DNA of 64,000 bases from the NCBI RefSeq assembly GCF_016907875.1, contig NZ_JAFBCU010000001.1, positions 2,046,001 through 2,110,000 on the forward strand, given 5' to 3'. Positions 34,134 through 42,700 of the stretch are shown here, in pieces. Below the pieces are notes generated by a model. That model did not search any database. It saw nothing but the letters and a program-made list of their open reading frames with translations, and was not told the origin of the DNA. Both the position numbers and the translations under genes were made by a program. Position 1 is the stretch's first letter. Each line of letters begins with the position of its first letter. The DNA is from Arthrobacter roseus (lineage in GTDB: Bacteria > Actinomycetota > Actinomycetes > Actinomycetales > Micrococcaceae).

Positions 34134-34706
34134 ATGACTGTACGCGCCGTGACCGTGACCGGGGAACCTGTCCTCCATCGTAGGGCTGAAGAGGTTCTAG
34201 AGTTCAACGATGAGCTCAGGCAACTCGTCAATGACATGTTTGACACCATGGACGCCGCCCATGGTGTGGGGCTGGCTGCCCCACAGGTTGGTGTCGGTCT
34301 GCGACTGTTCACGTATGACTCTCCACATGAGGACGAAGCGCCGTCGCGAGGCGTGGTGATCAACCCTGTTCTGACGTTGTCTAAAATTTCCGGCGCTGAT
34401 CCTGATGTCGACGACGAGTCCGAGGGCTGCCTGTCAGTTCCCGGGTTGAGTTACCCCCTGAAGCGGGCTGGTTGGGCCCATGTGAAAGGGTTCGACGCGG
34501 ACGGAAATCCATTGGAGTTTGAAGCGACTGATTGGTTCGCCCGAGTGATTCAACACGAGTTCGATCATCTGGACGGCAAATTGTACGTTGACCGGCTGAA
34601 TGAGAAATGGGCTAAACGCGCCCGCAAGCAAGTGCGTGCCGAGGGATGGGGCATTCCATCCCTGACCTGGTTGCCAGGAGTCGACCCCGACCCATTCGGT
34701 CACTAG
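34134..34706 (+). CDS. def: Peptide deformylase
   Basis: Metalloenzyme of 190 aa that removes the formyl group from nascent proteins. All three family motifs are present: GVGLAAPQ, EGCLSVPG (metal Cys) and QHEFDHLDG (two metal His and the catalytic Glu). The open frame runs upstream into the acyl-CoA dehydrogenase end, but the family N-terminus (VRAVTVTGEPVLHR) fits the ATG at 34134. It probably shares a transcript with the upstream gene. Confidence 0.95.
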   Translation: MTVRAVTVTGEPVLHRRAEEVLEFNDELRQLVNDMFDTMDAAHGVGLAAPQVGVGLRLFTYDSPHEDEAPSRGVVINPVLTLSKISGADPDVDDESEGCLSVPGLSYPLKRAGWAHVKGFDADGNPLEFEATDWFARVIQHEFDHLDGKLYVDRLNEKWAKRARKQVRAEGWGIPSLTWLPGVDPDPFGH

Positions 34707-34736
34707 AGGCCACACATCACACAGGGGTGAACAGAT

Positions 34737-34784
34737 ACACATGGGTGGGTAATTTCCGGAGTTCGGAAGTACCCACCCATGTGT
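34737..34784. terminator. Bidirectional hairpin between def and gap
   Basis: A 15-bp perfect inverted repeat (34737-34751 and 34770-34784, core CATGGGTGGG) separates two convergent genes. The 18-nt loop has an internal TTCCG/CGGAA dyad. Confidence 0.8.
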
Positions 34785-34794
34785 AGGTACGAGG

Positions 34795-36264
34795 TTAGAC
34801 AGGGACCGCGTCGAGCTCGATAACCCGCGGATAGGCCGGCGGATTCACATGCGCCATCTCCTCCAAGACCCTGACGACCTGGCAACTGTAGCCGAATTCG
34901 TTGTCATACCAGACGTATAAGACGGCATTCTTATCCGTGCAGATAGTTGCCAAACCGTCAACGATGCCGGAACGCTTTGACCCCACAAAATCTGTGGAAA
35001 CGACCTCAGGCGAATCGATGTAATCGATCTGCTTATGGAGTTCCGAGTTGAGCGACATATCGCGAAGGTAGGTGTTCAACTCCTCCTTGGTTGATCCATT
35101 AGCCAGGTTCAGGTTGAGGATGGCCATGGAAACGTCCGGGGTTGGAACGCGGATGGCATTTCCGGTGAGCTTGCCAGCGAGCCCGGGAAGCGCCTTAGCG
35201 ACAGCTTTAGCAGCTCCGGTTTCGGTGATCACCATGTTCAGGGCAGCCGAACGTCCACGTCGATCACCCTTGTGGAAGTTGTCAATGAGGTTCTGGTCGT
35301 TTGTGAACGAGTGAACGGTTTCGACGTGACCATGGACGATTCCGAATTTGTCATCAATCGCCTTGAGCACTGGCGTGATCGCGTTCGTGGTGCACGACGC
35401 CGCAGTGACGATAGCGTCCTCATCCGTGATGGTTCCGTGGTTGATACCGTGCACAACATTTTTCAGTGCGCCCTTGCCCGGAGCGGTCAGTAGTACGCGT
35501 TTTACGCCAGGGCACTCGAGGTGCTGCGACAGGCCTTCTTCATCGCGCCAGCGACCGGTGTTGTCCACCACAATCGCATCCCTTATGCCATAACCGGTGT
35601 AGTCCACCGTTGAGGGATCGTTTGAGTAGATGACCTGAATAAGGGTCCCATTTGCCAGAATGGTGTCGTTGTCCTGGTCAACCGTGATGGTCCCCTCGAA
35701 GGATCCGTGAACGGAGTCACGGCGAAGAAGCGATGCCCGCTTCACCAAATCGTTGTCAGACCCCTTGCGCACAACAATGGCACGCAGTCGGAGACCATGG
35801 CCGCCGCCAGAGTGGTCAATGAGAATTCGAGCGAGCAGACGCCCGATTCGTCCGAAACCGTAGAGAACGACGTCCGTACTGGTGCGCTCGTCAGCCCCCC
35901 AGCGTCCGGTGATGTCCTTCAGCTCGTCTTCGAGGAATCCCTCCAGAGAGCGCCCAGTTCCCTCCTGACGGTACTTGATGCAGAGTTTGCCAACATCAAT
36001 AGACGCCGCACCGAGATCAAGCTTCACAAGCGCTTCGAACAGGGGCAGCGTTTCTTGAACGGGCAGTTCTACGTCGTTCAGGTGCCGTGCAAAGCGGTGC
36101 GCCTTGAGGATGCCGATCGCTGACTGGTTGATCAGGCTTCTGCCATGAATCGAGGTGACCACGTTGTATTCTCGGTACAAACGGCCGATCAGCGGGATCA
36201 TTGCTTCGGCGATGCCTTCCCGGCTCATCCAGGTATCAAGACAATCGTCTGACTTCAGCGTCAC
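34795..36264 (-). CDS. gap: Glyceraldehyde-3-phosphate dehydrogenase, long GapB type
   Basis: A 489-aa GAPDH, about 150 residues longer than the classical enzyme. The first 130 residues form an extra helical domain (LYREYNVVTSIHGRSLINQ, VKLDLGAASIDVGKL). The NAD-binding segment VVLYGFGRIGRLLARIL follows, with the catalytic Cys in AASCTTNAITP and the C-terminal WYDNEFGYSCQVV. This layout matches the 480-aa GapB of corynebacteria, which works mainly in gluconeogenesis. A second, glycolytic gap would be expected elsewhere. The start is GTG at 36264 with AAGGAAG upstream. Confidence 0.93.
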   Translation of the reverse strand: MTLKSDDCLDTWMSREGIAEAMIPLIGRLYREYNVVTSIHGRSLINQSAIGILKAHRFARHLNDVELPVQETLPLFEALVKLDLGAASIDVGKLCIKYRQEGTGRSLEGFLEDELKDITGRWGADERTSTDVVLYGFGRIGRLLARILIDHSGGGHGLRLRAIVVRKGSDNDLVKRASLLRRDSVHGSFEGTITVDQDNDTILANGTLIQVIYSNDPSTVDYTGYGIRDAIVVDNTGRWRDEEGLSQHLECPGVKRVLLTAPGKGALKNVVHGINHGTITDEDAIVTAASCTTNAITPVLKAIDDKFGIVHGHVETVHSFTNDQNLIDNFHKGDRRGRSAALNMVITETGAAKAVAKALPGLAGKLTGNAIRVPTPDVSMAILNLNLANGSTKEELNTYLRDMSLNSELHKQIDYIDSPEVVSTDFVGSKRSGIVDGLATICTDKNAVLYVWYDNEFGYSCQVVRVLEEMAHVNPPAYPRVIELDAVPV

Positions 36265-36478
36265 AGATTTTCACTTCCTTTGGTTCAGCCGGTAACTTCT
36301 TCGTAGCCGGTTGGTTCCGCCTCGCACAATGAGCATCGGCGTCGCCCACACTGGGCACGGTAGGTTTCGCAGTCCATCCCGTTCCAGGCTCAGAACAGTG
36401 AGACTCAATACTCCATTCTATTCGCTGCAGGGCGTGCTTGCAGCCGGGCAGTGGAGAGATGGGCCACAAAGGAACCTG

Positions 36479-36658
36479 TCAGGACTCCTTGATGCACCGT
36501 CGCAGATCTTCGGCGGCCACCTCCCGCAGACGCCGCAGGTCATCCAGCCGGTGATCATCGATGGAGCCCTTCCGGTGATCTTTCTCAGCTTTTTCGAGCT
36601 GCCGCTGGGCTTCCTTAAAATTGCTCTCTGCCATTTCAACGAATGATGGAGTTTCCAT
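36479..36658 (-). CDS. Small charged helical protein (59 aa)
   Basis: A 59-aa ORF from the ATG at 36658 to TGA at 36479, rich in Glu, Lys, Arg and Asp (AESNFKEAQRQLEKAEKDHR, then DDLRRLREVAAEDLRR). It would be almost entirely alpha-helical. It sits between the MFS transporter and gap genes on the same strand. The amino acid pattern looks like real coding sequence, but the SD is weak and I recognise no family. Confidence 0.5.
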   Translation of the reverse strand: METPSFVEMAESNFKEAQRQLEKAEKDHRKGSIDDHRLDDLRRLREVAAEDLRRCIKES

Positions 36659-36697
36659 GGATCCAGAATGGTCCTGAACGGGAACAAAGTCCAGTAT

Positions 36698-37993
36698 TCA
36701 GCGCGGTGCCGGTGATGCTGAGCTTCCGGTGTCGGCAGGGGGGTCGGGCTCCAGATCTTCAAGACGTTTGACGTTTCGAAGTTTCCCGAAGATCGCAGTC
36801 AGCGGTGCCATTGCGGCCACGATCACACCAACGAGAACTGCGTTTTTGACTCCTATGACCTCAGCAAGTCCACCAGCTATGATTCCGGCTATTCCCAGCA
36901 TGCCCCAGCTCACCATCCGAGTGGCTGACCCAAGTCGTCCCATCATCTCCGGGGGGCACACTCTCTGCCGGAAACTCGTGGCCATCACTATATTCCAGGC
37001 CACCGCGATTCCCATGATGAAGAGGCCAGCAACGCCGATGATCATTCCTGTTCCCGGGGTCATGAACAGCAGCGTGGCGTAACCACAAACAGCTGGAACC
37101 ATAGACCATCGCCAGAGCGGGCCGGAGCCGATTTTCTCACTGACCCGTTTGACAGTGATGCCTCCGATGGCGCCGCCGACGGAGGCTGCGGCCATCAAGA
37201 TGCCAAGCCAGATCTCAGACTCGTTGATGACTCGGACGATGAGTAGAACCAGCAAAGAGACGATGATGTTACCGCCAAGATTCCACAGGGCGGCGTTGAA
37301 CAAAAGAGCACGCAGTGGAGCAGTTCCGAACGTGTACGAGAGCCCCTCGCGCATTTCATGGAGAATCTTGCGCGGTCGGATCTCACGTTCCGGTTCGCGT
37401 ACTTTCAACGACGAGATGGCCACGATGGACACTACTGACGTCGCGACCTGGGCGAGAACAGAATTGGACGCACCCACCGCAACCGTCAACGCACCGGCCG
37501 TACCCCTGCCGGCTGCGTCGGCTGATGCTGAAGACGCAGTGAGGATTCCGTTGCCTTCCACCAACTCATCTTTGGAGACAGCCTGCGGTACGAGTGCATG
37601 CTCTGCCAGGGCAAACGACACCGCGGAGAGTCCGACGACGAAAGCCACCAGATAGAGCTGCGCGACGCTGAGTTCACCCAGCCAGTAAGCAACCGGCAGC
37701 GTTGCCAGCGCGGCAATTCTTAAAAGCAGCGATCCAACGATGATGGGTTTGCGTTTCAACCGGTCAACCCAGACACCGATCGGTAGTCCGAACAAGAGCC
37801 ACGGAAGGAACGTCATTCCGGCCAACGCCGCGACTGCAAAGTTACTGGCGTGGAGCTCTACCGCGGCGATGATGGGCAACGCTACGGATGTGATCGCGCT
37901 TCCGAAGATTCCAACCGTTGCGGACAGCCATAAGGCCCGGAAATTGGCGTTCCGGACAAGCAGCGGCTTCCGGGTCGTCTTCGTCTCGGTCAT
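36698..37993 (-). CDS. MFS transporter
   Basis: A 431-aa major facilitator with 12 hydrophobic segments. The loop 2-3 signature appears as PIGVWVDRLKRKPII, and the middle loop is basic (REPEREIRPRKILHEMREGL). It belongs to the drug/siderophore-type exporters (EntS-like MFS_3 group). The substrate cannot be told from sequence. The C-terminus is a Pro/Ser-rich cytoplasmic tail. Confidence 0.88.
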   Translation of the reverse strand: MTETKTTRKPLLVRNANFRALWLSATVGIFGSAITSVALPIIAAVELHASNFAVAALAGMTFLPWLLFGLPIGVWVDRLKRKPIIVGSLLLRIAALATLPVAYWLGELSVAQLYLVAFVVGLSAVSFALAEHALVPQAVSKDELVEGNGILTASSASADAAGRGTAGALTVAVGASNSVLAQVATSVVSIVAISSLKVREPEREIRPRKILHEMREGLSYTFGTAPLRALLFNAALWNLGGNIIVSLLVLLIVRVINESEIWLGILMAAASVGGAIGGITVKRVSEKIGSGPLWRWSMVPAVCGYATLLFMTPGTGMIIGVAGLFIMGIAVAWNIVMATSFRQRVCPPEMMGRLGSATRMVSWGMLGIAGIIAGGLAEVIGVKNAVLVGVIVAAMAPLTAIFGKLRNVKRLEDLEPDPPADTGSSASPAPR

Positions 37994-38055
37994 TGAATCA
38001 GCTTAACCTGAACTCCCGGGCGGAAGTTACGCGCATCACATGCCTGTGGATTAGT

Positions 38056-38456
38056 GGGATGGGTTGGTCTGTAAGCCGGGTCCTGTCATCCGCGCGGGTC
38101 ACCCCGGCGGAGTAGCGATCATCCATCTGGAACCGCCGTTGCCGACGGTCTCGAGCAGCCTACCCAGACACTCAGGCGGGCAGCCTTCGAACGTGTCCTG
38201 TCTGGCCTTGCTCCAAGTGGGGTTTACCTAGCTTTCCCGGTCACCCGGGAAACTGGTGGTCTCTTACACCACCCTTTCACCCTTACCTGCTGCCGACCCT
38301 ACGGTAGATGGCAGGCGGTTTCTTTTCTGTGGCACTGTCCTGCGGGTCACCCCGAGTGGGCGTTACCCACCACTTTGCCCTGTGGAGCCCGGACTTTCCT
38401 CGGCGGCTGAATCCGCAAAGATCCGCCGTCGCGATCACCCGACCAACCCATCCCCG
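38056..38456 (-). ncRNA. rnpB: RNase P RNA (class A)
   Basis: The minus strand carries the universal RNase P core. GAGGAAAGTCCGGGCTCC occurs near the 5' end, and the complementary GGCTTACAGACC lies near the 3' end. GC-rich helices fill the space between, and the ends pair (GGGATGGGTTGGTC with GACCAACCCATCCC). Boundaries are approximate to a few bases. Confidence 0.93.
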
Positions 38457-38529
38457 GTCAGTATACTGCCCTGCTGACTGCGCGCCCAACGACCGATAGG
38501 ACGGCAGCTCCGGCGGGTAGGATCAATTG

Positions 38530-39297
38530 GTGCTCATTCTGCTTCCCCCCTCCGAAGGCAAGACGGCCCCGGTCGACGGCGACCCAGTCAATGTGGCCGG
38601 GCTTGCGTTTCCGGAACTCGCGGGCCCACGACGAAGCGTCCTCAATGCCCTTGAAAAGGTCAGTGCAGACCCGGAGGCACTGACCATGCTCGGCGTGGGT
38701 CCGTCGCTGGCTGACGAGGTCAAGCGGAATATCAGTATCCGGAGTCAGCCGGTTGCGCCTGCCAACGAGGTTTACACAGGAGTGCTCTACGAGGCATTGT
38801 CCTTCCGAACGCTCACCGGCGAACAGCAGGCGGAAGCGCGTAGCTCCATCCTCGTCATTTCAGCGCTGTGGGGAGCCGTCAGATTTGATGACGACATTCC
38901 GGCCTACCGCCTGTCCATGTCGGCAAAGTTACCCGATCTTGGAAGGCTGGCAAGCTACTGGAAGCGCAGCCTCGGATCGGTGCTGGACGAGCGATCCGAA
39001 GGAGAGCTCCTTGTCGATTGCCGTTCTAGTACCTATGCCGCGGCGTGGGTACCACCGATGGAGCGAACGGTCACGGTAAACGTATTCCAGGTGCGCGATG
39101 GCAAACGAACCGTCGTCTCGCATTTTGCCAAGCACACCCGCGGAGAGTTTGTCCGTCAGCTTCTTCAGCGAAACGGCAAAGCCCCGGAGACACCACACGA
39201 ACTTGCGGAAGTGGCAGCTGAGCGATGGGACACTGAACTTGTTGCTCCGCAGGGCACCAAGTCCTATCGCCTGAACCTCGTGCTATCCAGCCGCTGA
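38530..39297 (+). CDS. yaaA: YaaA family peroxide-stress protein
   Basis: A 255-aa member of the YaaA/DUF328 family, linked in E. coli to lowering free iron under peroxide stress. Signatures are LPPSEGKT at the N-terminus, YTGVLYEAL, ISALWGAVR and the C-terminal HFAKHTRGEFVRQLL. GTG at 38530 with AGGA 8 nt upstream. A TTG one codon earlier is possible. Confidence 0.9.
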   Translation: MLILLPPSEGKTAPVDGDPVNVAGLAFPELAGPRRSVLNALEKVSADPEALTMLGVGPSLADEVKRNISIRSQPVAPANEVYTGVLYEALSFRTLTGEQQAEARSSILVISALWGAVRFDDDIPAYRLSMSAKLPDLGRLASYWKRSLGSVLDERSEGELLVDCRSSTYAAAWVPPMERTVTVNVFQVRDGKRTVVSHFAKHTRGEFVRQLLQRNGKAPETPHELAEVAAERWDTELVAPQGTKSYRLNLVLSSR

Positions 39298-39310
39298 GAC
39301 ACCGTACTGT

Positions 39311-40273
39311 CTAGTCCGCGACGATCTCAATTTCAAAGCCGTCCTCATTCTCGAGGTACGCAGCGTAATGATCAGCACCACCGGCATGCGGATGCTTATC
39401 AGCGAACATGAGCGACCAGCCGTGACTGGTGGCGCGACGGGCGAGCAAGTCCACTTCGTTCCGGTTTCCGCCCCTGAACGCTAGATGGTTCAGACCAGGA
39501 AGACGACGTCGGTGTGCCTCGCTTTCGACGTCGGTGCCGCTCTCGATCACGATGTACTCGCCGGCGCCGTTCCACGCTGCACCACTGGACCACGATGTGC
39601 CTCGTTGATACCCGAGCCGCTCCAGCATCCATCCAAGGCTGGATTCGGCCACCGAGAAGTTATTCACCCATAGTTCCACGTGATGGAAGCGCCCCGTGGC
39701 TGCTCGGCTGGGCTTATCGCGGGTCACCTCTGGTTCTGTTGCCGTTGCCGTTGCCGTAGGAGGTGGCCCTTTGGATGTCGGCGTCCAGTCTCGGCCCGCT
39801 TCGCCGGCATCCATGGCCTCATTGGACAGCCTGTCTGCATCCTTGTTTTTTTCGCGGGGTATCCACTCGTAGCGGACGCGGTGCGGGTTGACCGTCGATC
39901 TGGCCTCCGTGGCGAGCTTCCGCATGTCCTCGTGCTTGATTTTCCAGCGTCCGCTCATCTGCTCGACAGCTAGTTTTGAATCCATCCGCACCAGAATCCG
40001 GCAGGCTGAATCAATGCTGTCAACGAGCTTCAGGCCAGCAACGAGACCGGAGTATTCGGCAACGTTGTTCGACACCTTGCCCAGATACCGTGCCTCTTCA
40101 GCGATTACTTTTCCGGTAGATGGGTCCCGGACGAGAGCGCCGTAGCCGGCATGACCCGGATTGCCGCGGGATCCGCCGTCGGTCTCGACGATGAGGTATC
40201 GCTTTTCGTCTTGGGGGGAATCCTCGGCCAGAACCTGGCCGGTTTCAAATAATGCATCCGCTGCCGAGCCCAC
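39311..40273 (-). CDS. RNase HI fused to a VOC (glyoxalase-fold) domain
   Basis: A 320-aa two-domain protein. Residues 25-160 are an RNase HI domain with complete catalytic carboxylates: Asp32 (TDGGSRGNPG), Glu73 (NNVAEYSGL), Asp98 (RMDSKLAVEQM) and Asp147 (KDADRLSNEA). A Pro/Thr/Ala linker (about 165-192) leads to a VOC domain (195-320) with possible metal ligands in FHHVELWV, LNHLAFR and FEIEIVAD. The GTG at 40273 starts 4 bp after the zinc-ribbon stop. In mycobacteria and streptomycetes the RNase H at this locus is instead fused to a phosphatase domain. Confidence 0.88.
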   Translation of the reverse strand: MGSAADALFETGQVLAEDSPQDEKRYLIVETDGGSRGNPGHAGYGALVRDPSTGKVIAEEARYLGKVSNNVAEYSGLVAGLKLVDSIDSACRILVRMDSKLAVEQMSGRWKIKHEDMRKLATEARSTVNPHRVRYEWIPREKNKDADRLSNEAMDAGEAGRDWTPTSKGPPPTATATATEPEVTRDKPSRAATGRFHHVELWVNNFSVAESSLGWMLERLGYQRGTSWSSGAAWNGAGEYIVIESGTDVESEAHRRRLPGLNHLAFRGGNRNEVDLLARRATSHGWSLMFADKHPHAGGADHYAAYLENEDGFEIEIVAD

Positions 40274-40277
40274 GGGC

Positions 40278-41018
40278 CTAGTTGCCCCAGTCTTCAGAGC
40301 GGACCAGAATGCAACCCGAGTCCGGGCACATGACCACATCGTCGGGGTTTGCTTTACGAATATCGGCAAGGTCACCGGGACTCAGCTGCATACCGGAGCC
40401 CTCTGACCGGCCATGGAAGAGCCGAGCCGCCCCGATGCCACGGTGGGCCATTGATTTTTCGTACACCGCGAGGAGGGATGGATCAAAGGTAGCGGCGCAC
40501 TCGTCCCGCTGTCGCAACAGATCGTTGCGCTCGACCTCAATCTCAACGAGTTCGGCGTCGCGTTTTTCTTCCAACGCTGTCAGCTCTGTCGTGATGGTCT
40601 CGACTACATCCTGATCCCGTCCCTGTTGGGTGCGGCCCGACTCAAGACGTTCCATAACTTCCAGTTCGGCATCCTCGAGGTCAATCCGCCGCTTCTTCAG
40701 GGACTCAACTTCGTGCTGCATCGCTGAGAGGTCCTTGGGGTTTCCAGCACCGCTCTCTAGCCTCGATTGGTTCCGCTCCAGTCGAGTCACGACCGTTGCG
40801 ACGTCGTCTTCTGCGCGGGTAAGCGCGCGTGTCGCGTCCGAGACTTCGGTGTCGGCGGCAACCATTTGGCTGTTCGCTGCGGCAAGTTTGCCCGCAACAG
40901 AGGCGATCTCCGGATTTTCTGTCACGTTCCGTGTGCGACGCTTCAGTGACGTCAATTTGGAATCGATTGCCTGCAAGTCCAGGAGCTTGAGTTGCTCGGC
41001 TGCCGGTGCTTTAACCAC
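40278..41018 (-). CDS. C4-type zinc-ribbon/coiled-coil protein (CdsZ-like) with a degenerate ribbon
   Basis: A 246-aa protein. Residues 15-170 form a long coiled coil (LDLQAIDSKLTSLKRRTRN, heptads through EEKRDAELVEIEVERNDLL). The C-terminus is the zinc-ribbon region, but the first Cys pair is replaced by serines (GRSEGSGMQLSP) and only CPDSGC remains. Zinc binding is therefore doubtful. GTG at 41018 has GGAGGT 5 nt upstream. It lies between nif3 and the RNase H fusion, a conserved actinobacterial trio. Confidence 0.85.
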   Translation of the reverse strand: MVKAPAAEQLKLLDLQAIDSKLTSLKRRTRNVTENPEIASVAGKLAAANSQMVAADTEVSDATRALTRAEDDVATVVTRLERNQSRLESGAGNPKDLSAMQHEVESLKKRRIDLEDAELEVMERLESGRTQQGRDQDVVETITTELTALEEKRDAELVEIEVERNDLLRQRDECAATFDPSLLAVYEKSMAHRGIGAARLFHGRSEGSGMQLSPGDLADIRKANPDDVVMCPDSGCILVRSEDWGN

Positions 41019-41126
41019 TAGATACCTCCACATTATGACCAAGCCATGACGGCCGCGGCTCCCCCAGCCTATGACAACGAGAAGCCGGACGTGTAGTCAC
41101 AACCGCTCTCCTGTTGGATCAACGCC

Positions 41127-42014
41127 CTAGCTGGGCGTCAGAACAAAATCCCAAGGATCAGTGTTGACGGTGCTGACACGCGTTTCCACGTCGAATCCCT
41201 GATCGAGCAGCACGTTCCGGAGTGCAGCTGCAGCTGGTGTAAGCCACAGCCATTCGCTACCGAAATGCGAGACGTCAATGAGGTAGGGCCGCCCACCCAT
41301 GGCGGCTTCACGAGCCTCCGACGCGGGGTGATGACGCAGGTCCGCGGTGACGAACACGTCAGCTTCGGATTTCTGGACCTCGTCGAACAGGCTGTCCCCC
41401 GCTCCACCGCAAACAGCTACTCGATTGACGATGGCATCTTTGTCTCCTGCAACCCGCATCCCTCCCGCGACCGCGGGCAGAAGCTTGAAAACGGACTCAG
41501 CGAACTCTCCCAGGGTGAGGGCCTTCGCCAGAACGCCAACCCTGCCAATTCCCTCTTCCGGGAGCCCGTTCGGAGCCTGAGCCAACGGTTCCACGTCCTG
41601 TAAGCGCATGGCATCTGCCAAAACATCGGAAACACCACCAACGGCGCTGTCGCCGTTGGTATGAACTGTCACGAGTGCGCACTGAGATTCGATCAACCGA
41701 TGGACTGCCCGCCCCTTGAAGCTAGTGGAGGCTACGGAATTGACGGCCTTCAGTAGCAGGGGGTGGTGAGTCACCAGCATGTGGGCACCCCATGCCACGG
41801 CCTCTTCAATGACATCAAGTGTTGGGTCAACGGCGAAGAGGATCTTCTGTACGGTTTTGTCCGGGCGGCCCACCACCATGCCAACGGCATCCCATTCTTC
41901 GGCCAGCGATTCTGGCCACAGTTCTTCAATAGCCAGCAAGACATCGCCAGCGGACGGGGTGTGCGGTTCGGCGATGTGTTCGTCGTCGTCCTGGGGCTCC
42001 GGTTCAGATTCCAT
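41127..42014 (-). CDS. Nif3-like dinuclear metal-centre protein
   Basis: A 295-aa NIF3/YbgI family protein, known to assemble as a hexameric toroid with a two-metal site. Metal ligands are visible in LVTHHPLL and in TVHTNGDSAVGGVSD, and the C-terminal half has DLRHHPASEA and IDVSHFGSE. The first 25 residues are acidic and probably disordered. The role is debated (GTP cyclohydrolase-like or metal chaperone). It leads the nif3-zinc-ribbon-rnhA trio. Confidence 0.92.
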   Translation of the reverse strand: MESEPEPQDDDEHIAEPHTPSAGDVLLAIEELWPESLAEEWDAVGMVVGRPDKTVQKILFAVDPTLDVIEEAVAWGAHMLVTHHPLLLKAVNSVASTSFKGRAVHRLIESQCALVTVHTNGDSAVGGVSDVLADAMRLQDVEPLAQAPNGLPEEGIGRVGVLAKALTLGEFAESVFKLLPAVAGGMRVAGDKDAIVNRVAVCGGAGDSLFDEVQKSEADVFVTADLRHHPASEAREAAMGGRPYLIDVSHFGSEWLWLTPAAAALRNVLLDQGFDVETRVSTVNTDPWDFVLTPS

Positions 42015-42112
42015 AGCCTATTTCTACCCTGCGTCGGCCCTGGTGTTCCAATCAACAGGCATCGGTAGCTTGTTCAGGAATCAAAGAGGCCGTCTTTGCA
42101 TTGTTAACTGTC

Positions 42113-42637
42113 ATGATGACATTTGTTTTGGGCGGAGGCTGTTTCTGGTGCCTCGACGCCGTTTACCAGCAAACTCGTGGTGTGACCAGTGTGGTCTCTG
42201 GCTATACGGGCGGGAACACGCCGAACCCTACGTACGAATCAGTGTGTTCCGGCACTACCGGCCACGCGGAGGTGGTGGTGGTCACGTTCGATGAGGAAGT
42301 TGTGCCATCGGAGGTCATTCTCGATATGTTCTTCACCACCCACAACCCCACAACGCTCAACCGTCAGGGATACGACGTCGGCACGCAGTACCGGTCTGCG
42401 ATGTTCTATGAAGACCCCCTGCAGAAAGAAATATTCGAACGCGCCGTTGAACGCGCCCAAGAACACTGGGCAGATCCGATCGTTACCGAGGTTGTGCCAG
42501 CCACGCGCATCCATGTGGCCGAAGACGTGCACAACGATTTCTACCAACGCAGGCCCGAAGTGGGTTACTGCCAAGTCATTATCGACCCCAAGCTTGCCAA
42601 AGTCCGAAAGTATTACTCCCAGTGGCTTACTGCCTAG
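42113..42637 (+). CDS. msrA: Peptide methionine sulfoxide reductase MsrA
   Basis: Reduces the S-isomer of methionine sulfoxide, about 174 aa. The catalytic motif GGCFWCLDA lies at the very N-terminus (Cys10). Possible resolving cysteines are in ESVCSGTTGHAE and VGYCQVIIDP. The GYDVGTQYRSAMFYE core is intact. The ATG at 42113 or 42116 may start it with a short or absent leader. It is divergent from nif3. Confidence 0.94.
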   Translation: MMTFVLGGGCFWCLDAVYQQTRGVTSVVSGYTGGNTPNPTYESVCSGTTGHAEVVVVTFDEEVVPSEVILDMFFTTHNPTTLNRQGYDVGTQYRSAMFYEDPLQKEIFERAVERAQEHWADPIVTEVVPATRIHVAEDVHNDFYQRRPEVGYCQVIIDPKLAKVRKYYSQWLTA

Positions 42638-42700
42638 AAGGCACAACAACCGCTGGATAAAATGGCCGCACTTCACATATTGATTCAGAGGCAGGATTAC

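Noticed and set aside
39738-39757. A short GTTGCC/GCCGTT tandem repeat
   Set aside because: It encodes part of the Thr/Ala linker in the RNase H-VOC protein and is not a CRISPR or regulatory repeat.
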